From positions 1 through 64,000 of the forward strand of contig JBFMHA010000010.1 of assembly GCA_040753075.1 (NCBI GenBank): DNA of 64,000 bases, written 5' to 3'. The stretch comes from UBA6814 sp040753075. GTDB lineage: Bacteria; Desulfobacterota; Desulfovibrionia; Desulfovibrionales; Desulfovibrionaceae. Of this stretch, positions 43,815-50,704 are shown one piece after another. The stretch's first letter is position 1. Each line of letters opens with the position of its first letter. The notes below the pieces were generated by a model that searched no databases, was not told the origin of the DNA, and saw nothing but the letters and a program-made list of their open reading frames with translations. The translations under genes were made by a program, and so were the position numbers.

Positions 43815-43870
43815 GAGGGGATGCAAGGGGGCGAGGAGCCCCCTTGCCGGGGCCTGGGGCGGAGCCCCGG
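43815..43870. repeat. dispersed GC-rich intergenic repeat, copy 2
   Basis: Shares a GAGGGGATGC start, the GGAGCCCCCTTGCCGGGG core and TGGGGCGGAGCCCC hairpin with 17131-17189, and likewise ends one base before the TAG of a minus-strand gene between convergent genes. Confidence 0.65.
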
Positions 43871-43871
43871 T

Positions 43872-44981
43872 CTAAGGCCGGAACCTCCGCATGAAGCGGC
43901 GGTCGATGTAGTCCTTGAGGAGCCAGGCCGTGCGGCCCTGGTAGACCATGCTCCCCTTCCGGAAGATGGCCGTGCCGTCGCCCAGGTTGAAGATCAGCAG
44001 GTAGGTGGGCGGACCGGGGTGGAAGGGCCGCAGGATCCTGCCGTCGAGAAAGCCCAGGAGGTTGTCGCGCAGCACCGGGTTCTGGCGCACCGCGTACACC
44101 CCCACCTTGTCCAGGCTGCGATCCTGGAAGTGGATGCCGTCTCCGCCTCCGAAGACCTCGGGGTAGGCCGGGCTCTGCAGGAACCTGTTCACCGCCAGCC
44201 AGCCGCCCGGCGCCGTGGGCAGCCCGCAGGAGCCCAGGGAAACCGAAGGGGCGATGCCCGTGGCCAGGACGATCACGTCCGCGGTCCGCACCTGGCCGGT
44301 CTCCAGCAGCACCTCCCCGGTGGAGACGCTGGCCGCGTACCCCTCCTCCAGCACCTCGACGCCCCGCATCCCCAGGGAGCGCCGGGCCAGGCGCTGGGCC
44401 TTGGCCGGCAGGGTGGACAGGAAGCGCCGGCCGGCCAGCACCTGCACCGAGAGCGGATTCGCCCTGGCGTCGCGCCCCAGCCGCCACAGGGCCCCGGCCA
44501 CCTCCAGGGCCGCAGGGCCTCCGCCCACCACGGCCACGGCCAGGGCTCCCCGGGCCAGGCGCTCCAGCACCCGCGCCCGAAGGCCCACCAGGTTCTCGAT
44601 GGGCTTGACCGTGAACACGTCCGGCTGGGGCGAGCCGTTGCCCGGCGCGTCCACCCTGCTCCCGGTGTTGAAGGACACCGCGTCGTACTCCAGGGTCCCG
44701 CCCGAGGCCAGGCGCAGGGTCCGGGCGTCCGGATCCAGGCCCGCCACGGCATCCTGCACGAAGGTCCCGCCCCCGGCCTCGGCCATGTCCCGCACCGGGA
44801 ACCGGACCTGCTCCGGCCGGTAGATTCCGGCCAGCAGGCCCGGCCCCATGCCCGAGTAGTAGTGCAGGGGCGAGGGGCTGACCAGGGTGACGCGATACCC
44901 CTTGTCCCGGAAGACCGGGATCTGCAGGATGGTCATGAGATGGGCGTGCCCGCCGCCCACGAGCACGAGATGCTTGGCCAT
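43872..44981 (-). CDS. FAD-dependent NAD(P)-type oxidoreductase, SelD-partner-like
   Basis: This is a 369-residue two-dinucleotide-binding-domain flavoprotein related to NADH dehydrogenase-2 and sulfide-quinone reductase. The FAD motif is L-V-L-V-G-G-G-H-A-H-L and the second domain has V-A-V-V-G-G-G-P-A-A-L-E-V. It also has A-T-G-I-A-P near residue 243 and G-G-G-D-G near 275. The H-A-H-L-M variant is what I recall for the family that precedes or is fused to SelD (TIGR03169). That link to selenium is suggestive, given the probable selenoprotein at 48.3 kb. No selD is in the window. Confidence 0.78.
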   Translation of the reverse strand: MAKHLVLVGGGHAHLMTILQIPVFRDKGYRVTLVSPSPLHYYSGMGPGLLAGIYRPEQVRFPVRDMAEAGGGTFVQDAVAGLDPDARTLRLASGGTLEYDAVSFNTGSRVDAPGNGSPQPDVFTVKPIENLVGLRARVLERLARGALAVAVVGGGPAALEVAGALWRLGRDARANPLSVQVLAGRRFLSTLPAKAQRLARRSLGMRGVEVLEEGYAASVSTGEVLLETGQVRTADVIVLATGIAPSVSLGSCGLPTAPGGWLAVNRFLQSPAYPEVFGGGDGIHFQDRSLDKVGVYAVRQNPVLRDNLLGFLDGRILRPFHPGPPTYLLIFNLGDGTAIFRKGSMVYQGRTAWLLKDYIDRRFMRRFRP

Positions 44982-45067
44982 GTCTGCCCTGGTTCGAGGT
45001 TTCGCCGCACCCTAGCGAAAAAACCAGGGAAATGAAAGCAGCCCCGCGGATTTTCCCGGCGGACGGC

Positions 45068-47017
45068 TCAGGAGGGGATGAGCAGCGGCATGGGGCAGCC
45101 CAGGGCGTCGGCCACCCCGTGCACCAGTTCGGCCTCGCGCACCGTGATTCTCGCGTCGGCCGCGACTGCGGCCGCGCAGGCGTCCAGCACCTTGCGCCGG
45201 TCGGCGTAGGGCAGGCTTTCCAGGGCGGCCAGGACCTTTTCCAGGCGGGCCAGCCCGCACTCCTCCCTGCCCTCCAGGGACAGGCCCCGCAGCCCCAGAT
45301 GGGGCGCGCCGCGGTCAAAGGCGGCCCTGGCCTCGTCCAGGGTCCGGGACCCGGCCCAGGCCAGGCTGGAGAGCACGGCCGCGCCTTCCCTCCGCAGGCT
45401 GCGCAGGGTCCGGGGCGGCCGGCCGCCGGACCGGGCCAGGCCGAAGTGCGGATCCAGGTGGCGCAGGAGCATCTTGGCCAGCATCCATTCGTGCACCTCC
45501 AGCCGGCCGTCGGCCATGGCCAGGCGCTGCACCGTTTCCCGGAAGTCGCGGTACTGGCTCGCGGCCAGTCCCTTGAGCGCGGGCGCGGACAGATCCAGCA
45601 GGGGGATGCGCGATTCCGGCTTCAGCTTGTCCGTCTCTGCTGCCAGGTCCTCCGCCAGCCGCCGCAGGGCCTTGTCGCCCCGGGCCTCCAGCCCGGCCAG
45701 CTGGGACTGCCGGGTGGCCGGGTCCGGGGACAGGAGCAGGGCCAGGACCACGGCCCGGGCCGGCTGGGCCTGGCGCGCCGCGGCCTGCATCTTCCGCGGC
45801 AGGGCGTCCAGGATGCTCCTGGCCCGGTTCAGGTGGGCCTGGCGGGGCCGGCCCGCGGATTCGCAGGCCAGGCGGATCTGCTCCCCCAAGGTGTCCGGGG
45901 GATTCACGTCCCGTCCCGGCAGGTCGCGGGACGCGGCCCTGCGCTCCTCCATCTCCAGGATGCGGTCCAGGGGGGTGCGGTCGGCCACGGGCGTCGGCCC
46001 TTTCCAGGACGGGTCCGCAAGCCGGATGCGCTCGGCCAGGGGCGGGTGGGTCGAGAACAGGAACTTCCACCACACCGCCACGCCCCGGCTGAAATACATG
46101 TGGCTGAGCACCGCGGCGTTGCGGTGCCGCAGCACCGAGGACCCCGGGGCCTGGGCGATCTTCTTGAGGACCGAGGCCAATGCCGCGGGGTTGCGGGTGA
46201 ACTGCACCGCGGCCGCGTCGGCCAGGGCCTCCCGCTGCCGGCACACCGAGGCCCGCACCAGCTTGCCCAGGAACAGGCCGACGCCGCCCGCCGCCAGAAA
46301 AAGACTGCCCGCCGCCAGGCCGAGCAGGACCAGGAACGGGGCGGCCTTCCCGACCCATGCCAGGCGCAGCAATCCGCCACCCGCCTGGCCCAGCCCGTCG
46401 ATGCCGTGCAACAGTCCGATGAGCCGCACGTTGAGCCGCATGTCGCCGGAGAGCATGTGGCTGAACTCGTGCGCCACCACCGCCTGGAGCTCGTCGCGCT
46501 CCAGATGGACCAGGCAGCCCCGGGTCACGGCCAGCACCGTGTCGCCGACGCGGACCGGCGCGTTGCCCGCGCAGAAGGCGTTGACGCCCGGCTCGTTGTC
46601 CAGGACGAAGAGGTCCGGGACCGGCATTCCCGCGGCCAGGGCCATCTCCTCCACCACATTGCACAGCTTGCGCTCGTCCGAGTCCGTGGTTTCGGGGCGA
46701 ATCTTCCGTCCGCCCACCAGGGCGGCCAGGCGGGGTCCGGCAAAGGCGAGTTCGCTGACCTTGCGGGCCGAGGCCAGAGCCATGAGCCCCATGACCAGGG
46801 CTGTACCCCAGGCCACGACCGCCGGATGGAACAGGGGGATGCGCGCGACCCAACCCGAAGACACGTGATGATGTTCGCCCCAGAGGACCAGGCACGCCCA
46901 GACGGCGGCCAGAGCCAGGGCCACGCCCGCGGCCACCACCGCACCGGCCGGGACGAGCAGGGCCAGGAGCAGCCAGGTGTTGCGCCGGGCGCGGTCCTGC
47001 TGGGCGAAGAAGTCCAT
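45068..47017 (-). CDS. membrane M48 metallopeptidase (HtpX-like) with TerB-like C-terminal region
   Basis: This 649-residue protein has two N-terminal hydrophobic helices (residues about 13-70), then an M48 peptidase: V-V-A-H-E-F-S-H-M-L-S-G-D with the zinc HExxH and the third ligand in E-A-L-A-D-A-A-A-V, preceded by N-A-F-C-A-G-N. A further hydrophobic segment follows the active site, as in HtpX. From about residue 440 the chain has two helical acidic repeats (M-A-D-G-R-L-E-V-H-E-W and V-A-A-D-A-R-I-T-V-R-E-A-E) resembling TerB domains. It is encoded downstream of LemA, the usual partner. ATG 47017 gives M-D-F-F-A-Q-Q; further upstream codons are shadow. Confidence 0.9.
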   Translation of the reverse strand: MDFFAQQDRARRNTWLLLALLVPAGAVVAAGVALALAAVWACLVLWGEHHHVSSGWVARIPLFHPAVVAWGTALVMGLMALASARKVSELAFAGPRLAALVGGRKIRPETTDSDERKLCNVVEEMALAAGMPVPDLFVLDNEPGVNAFCAGNAPVRVGDTVLAVTRGCLVHLERDELQAVVAHEFSHMLSGDMRLNVRLIGLLHGIDGLGQAGGGLLRLAWVGKAAPFLVLLGLAAGSLFLAAGGVGLFLGKLVRASVCRQREALADAAAVQFTRNPAALASVLKKIAQAPGSSVLRHRNAAVLSHMYFSRGVAVWWKFLFSTHPPLAERIRLADPSWKGPTPVADRTPLDRILEMEERRAASRDLPGRDVNPPDTLGEQIRLACESAGRPRQAHLNRARSILDALPRKMQAAARQAQPARAVVLALLLSPDPATRQSQLAGLEARGDKALRRLAEDLAAETDKLKPESRIPLLDLSAPALKGLAASQYRDFRETVQRLAMADGRLEVHEWMLAKMLLRHLDPHFGLARSGGRPPRTLRSLRREGAAVLSSLAWAGSRTLDEARAAFDRGAPHLGLRGLSLEGREECGLARLEKVLAALESLPYADRRKVLDACAAAVAADARITVREAELVHGVADALGCPMPLLIPS

Positions 47018-47195
47018 GGGCGGCTCGCGTCCCGTGCTCAAGGCGCCTTCAGGAGGCCTGAGTGAAACAGGGCTGCGCGGGGTCGCCCGCATCCCCCCCG
47101 CCGAGCTCCCCCGCGGCCCCCCGGAACGGCCGCCGGGAGGACGGGCGTGCGCGACAGGACATGGCCGGCCGGGGCTCCAGGTTGCATGGTCCGGG

Positions 47196-47798
47196 CTAGG
47201 ACAGCGCGACCTTGGGCGTCTTCTGCCAGTCCGTGCCCGGGAAGACCAGATGATGGGCCTCGGCAAAGCCGCAGGGCCGGGCCAGGAGCACGTGGGGGAA
47301 GGACTGGAGCAGGACGTTGTAGGCGTTCACGGCGTCGTTGTATGCCTGCCGGGCGAAGGCCACCTTGTTCTCGGTGGAGCGCAGCTCCTCGGTCAGGTCG
47401 CGCATGACCGCGTCGGCCTTCAGATCGGGATAGTTCTCGACCACTGCGAAGAGCCTGTCCAGGGCGCCGGCCAGGACGGCCTGGGCCCCGGCCATGCCCT
47501 GAATGGCCGCGACGTCGGCCGGCCCCCCGGCCAGGGTCCGGGCGGCGTCCACCGCGCGGGAGCGGGCCCGGGTCACGGCCTCCAGGGTTTCCCGTTCGTG
47601 GGCCATGTACTTCCCGGCCACCTCCACCAGATTGGGAATCAGGTCGTGGCGGCGGACGAGCTGCACGTCGATCTGGGAAAAGGCGTTGAGGGTCCTGTGC
47701 TTGAGGGTCACCAGACGGTTGAACACGGCCATGGCCCACAGCCCGGTGACCACGAACACCGCACCGACCACGAACAGCGAGGCGAGAGGGCCGTCCAT
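47196..47798 (-). CDS. lemA: LemA-family membrane protein
   Basis: This 200-residue protein has one N-terminal transmembrane helix (residues about 8-28) and the LemA coiled domain: N-R-L-V-T-L, R-R-H-D-L-I-P-N-L-V-E-V, Y-P-D-L-K-A and a final Y-N-D-A-V-N-A-Y-N. LemA homologues are regularly next to M48 peptidases of the HtpX type, as here. Role unknown, probably cell-envelope stress. Confidence 0.93.
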   Translation of the reverse strand: MDGPLASLFVVGAVFVVTGLWAMAVFNRLVTLKHRTLNAFSQIDVQLVRRHDLIPNLVEVAGKYMAHERETLEAVTRARSRAVDAARTLAGGPADVAAIQGMAGAQAVLAGALDRLFAVVENYPDLKADAVMRDLTEELRSTENKVAFARQAYNDAVNAYNVLLQSFPHVLLARPCGFAEAHHLVFPGTDWQKTPKVALS

Positions 47799-47846
47799 AC
47801 ATGCGCTCCTGTCGAAAACTCGTCAACAACTATACAACATTGCAAA

Positions 47847-48272
47847 TCATGTCAACAGACACGTATCGCCATTGGCCCGCCCCCGGCTGAACGCCACATA
47901 CTCCCTGTCCCACGTCAGGACATGGTCCATCAGCCAGCCGGAGAGGAGGGCGCTCAGATCCATGGCCCCGGGCGGATCCTCGGAATCCAGGGCCGCGCCG
48001 AACCGGGCCAGGCGCTCGGCCATTCTGCGGTGCTCCGCGGCATGCTCTTCCGCCTTGGGATAGCCCATGCCCCGCATGTAGTTCTCCTCATGGGCGAAAT
48101 GCTCCTCGGCGTGGCGGACGAGGTCCCGGAACACCGGCCGCACCGCAGCCTCGCCCCGCCCCCGGGCCATGGCGTCGAGCAGGCGGTTGACGATGTTCAG
48201 GAGCCTGCGGTGCTCCCAGTCGATTTCCTCGATCCCGGTTTCCAGGCAGGGATCCCAGCGCAGCGTGGGCAT
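47847..48272 (-). CDS. bacteriohemerythrin, third gene of the arsS operon
   Basis: This 141-residue single-domain hemerythrin keeps all ligands: His21 (D-W-E-H-R-R-L-L), His58 and Glu62 (E-H-F-A-H-E-E), His77 and His81 (H-A-A-E-H), and D-H-V-L-T-W-D. ATG 48272 has a GAGG five bases upstream and lies 11 bp after the second stop of arsS, but 44 bp after the first TGA. The short gap to the second stop agrees with readthrough of the TGA. Oxygen binding near an oxygen-labile radical-SAM enzyme is a plausible protective role (inference). Confidence 0.95.
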   Translation of the reverse strand: MPTLRWDPCLETGIEEIDWEHRRLLNIVNRLLDAMARGRGEAAVRPVFRDLVRHAEEHFAHEENYMRGMGYPKAEEHAAEHRRMAERLARFGAALDSEDPPGAMDLSALLSGWLMDHVLTWDREYVAFSRGRANGDTCLLT

Positions 48273-48283
48273 GTGCGCCTCGG

Positions 48284-49297
48284 TCAGGGGCCGGACCGGC
48301 CCGCGATGGCCCCGCCTCAGGTGAAGCCCGCCCCGGCGGTGCAGGCGTAGCAGTGGTCGCCCATGGCGATGCGCGCTCCCGGGGCCGGGGGGCGGTCCAG
48401 GTCGGCCACGCTCCGGTCCTCGCCCCCCAGGGGCAGGCCCGCGGCCAGGTTGAAATCGCAGTCCGAGAGCCGGCCGTCCCAGCCCACCGACACCAGGGTG
48501 CGGCACATGAGTCCGCCCAGGGCGCAGGGGTTGAAGGCCTCGGCCAGGCGGCGCATGTAGCCCCCGTAGTTGCCCGAGGCCTCCAGCCAGCGCCGGTAGC
48601 GGCCCAGGGGCACGTTGGCGAAGACGTACAGCCGGTTGAAGGTGATCCCGCGACGCCGGGCCAGGTCCGCCTTGAAACGGCGTTCGGCCTCCTCCTGCCC
48701 GGGCGGCAGGAACGCCCCGACGGGGTTGGACACCAGGTCCAGCTCCAGGCCCGACCCCTCCGCCCCGTACCCCATCCCGTTGAGCCGGCGGAGCATGGCC
48801 AGGCTGCCGTCCAGCACGCCCCCGCCCCGCTGGGCCTCGGCCTGGGACGCCGAGAGCGAGGGCAGGGAGGCCACCAGCGCCACGCCGTGCGCCGCCAAGG
48901 TGTCCAGGAGCTCCCGGCTCTCCTCCCGGGCCATGGCCAGCAGGTTGGTGCGGAACATGACCCGGCCCGCCAGGGGGGCCAGTTCGGCCATGAACTCCGC
49001 CATGCCCGGGACCAGCTCCGGCGCGCCGCCGGTGACGTCGATGGCCGCGTAGGCGTTGCGCCGGGCGTGCTCCGCCACCTGGCGCATGACGGCCGCGCCC
49101 ATGACTTCGGGCCGGGCCGGGCCGGCCTCCAGATGGCAGTGCCGGCAGGCCAGGTTGCAGAGCAGGCCCGCGTTGACCTGCAGGGTGAGGGCCGCATCCC
49201 GCGCCAGGACGAGCCCGTGCGCCTCCAGGGTGCGGGCGAAGGGGGCGACGCCCCCGGCCTGCGCGCAGGCCGGCGCGGCGGAAATCGGATGGGCCAT
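48284..49297 (-). CDS. arsS: arsenosugar-type radical SAM (seleno)protein ArsS, probable Sec at UGA 48317-48319
   Basis: This protein is recognised by C47-N-L-A-C51-R-H-C54, the radical-SAM 4Fe-4S site, and by the Cys-rich C-terminus of the rSAM/SeCys family TIGR04167 (ArsS): F-N-P-C-A-L-G-G-L-M-C-R, D-C-D-F-N-L-A and H-C-Y-A-C-T-A-G-A-G. At codon 327 the frame meets TGA, then continues G-G-A-I-A-G-R-S-G-P to a TGA at 48284. In relatives the sequence there is C-T-A-G-A-G-S-S-(C or U)-G-G-A, so the TGA takes the place of the conserved Cys/Sec. The product would have 337 residues, Sec327 the penultimate helix. ArsS family members attach groups in arsenosugar synthesis; the Sec/Cys may bind arsenic or act in thiol chemistry. 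Terminating at 48317 instead would remove the conserved end. Confidence 0.85.
48288..48302 (-). promoter_or_regulatory. candidate bacterial SECIS stem-loop after the arsS UGA
   Basis: On the minus strand the 15 bases are GGGCC-GGUCC-GGCCC: a 5-bp GC stem and a 5-base loop with GGU, beginning 14 bases after the UGA. The E. coli fdhF SECIS has a GGUC-type apical loop at about this distance. The stem lacks the bulged U of E. coli and a longer GGGGCC/GGCCCC stem can also form around it. Confidence 0.6.
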
Positions 49298-49308
49298 GGC
49301 CGGGCTTC

Positions 49309-49641
49309 CTACATGGACAGCTTCTCGGCCGCGCGCCGCATCTGCATGCCGTGCACCAGGGAGGCTCCGCCCCGGATGGCCGTGACCACGTGCGCGGCCT
49401 CGGTCATCTCCTCCAGGCTGGAGCCCTGCTCCAGGCATTGCCGCGTGAAGGACTCGATGCAGTAGGGGCACTGCACGGCCAGGGCCACGGCCAGGCCCAC
49501 GAGGCATTTCTCCCGGACGCTCAGCGCGCCCTCGGCGAACGTCTTGCCGTAATACGCGAAGAAGGCCTCTCCCAGTTCCGGGGCGTCCTTGGCGATGTCC
49601 GCGAACTTCTGCAGGTCGCCGGGGTCATAGTACGTCTCCAT
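49309..49641 (-). CDS. AhpD-like peroxidase-type protein of the arsS locus
   Basis: This 110-residue carboxymuconolactone-decarboxylase/AhpD-like protein has the redox C-P-Y-C pair (V-Q-C-P-Y-C-I-E-S-F), C-L-E-Q-G and the end A-H-V-V-T-A-I-R-G-G-A-S-L-V-H-G-M-Q-M. That end is the signature of TIGR04169, the peroxidase-like partner of ArsS-type radical-SAM proteins. The Cys-pair position is Sec in some relatives but Cys here. It lies 11 bp upstream of arsS and is first of the operon AhpD-ArsS-hemerythrin. ATG 49641 with GGAG. Confidence 0.9.
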   Translation of the reverse strand: METYYDPGDLQKFADIAKDAPELGEAFFAYYGKTFAEGALSVREKCLVGLAVALAVQCPYCIESFTRQCLEQGSSLEEMTEAAHVVTAIRGGASLVHGMQMRRAAEKLSM

Positions 49642-49730
49642 GCCGCATTCTCCTTGGCGGTGATTTCGCTCCGGCTCTCCTACCACACTGCCCGCGCCCG
49701 TTCCACCCTTCTCCCCGGGCGCCCCCTTCC

Positions 49731-50552
49731 CTACCGGCCGCGCTCCCGCGCCTGGCGGGAGAAGAGGGCCAGGAGCATGGCGCCGGCCTGGGCCACCCCC
49801 AGGGAGTCGAACTCCCGGACCAGGGGCAGGGCCAGGGCGCCGTCGCAGCGCTTCTCCACCCCGGGCCGCACCCCCTTCTCCTCGTTGCCCAGCACCAGCA
49901 CCGCGGGCAGGGCGAGCCGCGCGGCAAAGGCGTCGGCCGCGCCTTCGCCGGCCCGGGCGCAGTAGATGTGCAGCCCGGCCTCGGAGCATGCCTCCAGGGC
50001 GCGGGACAGGTTCACCACCCTGGCGACCGGCAGCCGGGCCAGGGCTCCGGCCGAAGCCTTCATGGCCGCCGGCCCGAGATGGGCGGAACGGTCCCGGGGC
50101 AGCACCAGGCCCGCGCCGCCCAGGGCGTACAGGCTGCGGGCCAGGGCGCCGGCGTTGCCCGGGTCCTGCACCTGGTCCAGGGCCAGGATGAGGGGCAGCG
50201 GCGCGTCCCTCGCCCCGGCCAGAAGGTCGTCCAGATCCAGGGAGGGGCACGCCGCCAGCCGCGCCGCCACTCCCTGGTGGACGCCCTGAGCCAGGCGGTC
50301 CAGCTCGGCCCTGTCCGCCAGCTTGAACCGGACCCGGCGCTCCCGGCACAGGTCCAGGATCCGCTCCAGGTCCCGGCCGTGCAGGCCCCGTTGCACCCAG
50401 ACGTGCTCCACCCGCTCGGGCGCGGCCTCCAGGGCCTCCAGCACCGGCTTGCGGCCGGGCAGCAGGGAGCCATCCCCCTGCGTCGCGTCATCCCGCTCCA
50501 ACCCGTCGGTTCGCCGTGATGTTTGGGTTTTTCTAAATTTTTTCGAGAACAT
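49731..50552 (-). CDS. rlmB: TrmH-family rRNA 2'-O-methyltransferase (RlmB-like)
   Basis: This is a 273-residue SPOUT methyltransferase. After about 28 basic residues, G-R-K-P-V-L-E-A-L starts the substrate-binding domain, and the catalytic part has L-D-Q-V-Q-D-P-G-N-A-G-A-L-A-R-S, V-L-V-L-G-N-E-E-K-G-V and L-P-L-V-R-E-F-D-S-L-G-V-A-Q-A-G. Members methylate 23S rRNA G2251 or tRNA G18; the substrate is not certain. The start, ATG 50552, and its first 20 residues are less conserved. Divergent from the lytic transglycosylase gene. Confidence 0.92.
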   Translation of the reverse strand: MFSKKFRKTQTSRRTDGLERDDATQGDGSLLPGRKPVLEALEAAPERVEHVWVQRGLHGRDLERILDLCRERRVRFKLADRAELDRLAQGVHQGVAARLAACPSLDLDDLLAGARDAPLPLILALDQVQDPGNAGALARSLYALGGAGLVLPRDRSAHLGPAAMKASAGALARLPVARVVNLSRALEACSEAGLHIYCARAGEGAADAFAARLALPAVLVLGNEEKGVRPGVEKRCDGALALPLVREFDSLGVAQAGAMLLALFSRQARERGR

Positions 50553-50704
50553 CCGCCCCCCTTTTCCGCGCCGGATTCCCAGTGTTTTCGCACTATACAG
50601 CCCTCACCCTAGTATGCTAGAGCCTCGCGGACAAGCGCCCTGATTCAACCCGGCGCGGAACCCCCGCCGGCCCTACTGGAGTACGCCTTGATGGGAGCCT
50701 CGTC

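Noticed and set aside
48317..49297. A normal UGA stop for arsS at 48317
   Set aside because: It would remove the conserved G-G-A end of the family, leave a 44-bp gap before the next gene and ignore the SECIS-like loop; it remains the fallback if the selenium machinery is absent.
49309..49641. A selenocysteine in the AhpD-like protein
   Set aside because: The redox pair is encoded by two ordinary Cys codons (TGC) and the frame ends at a normal stop.
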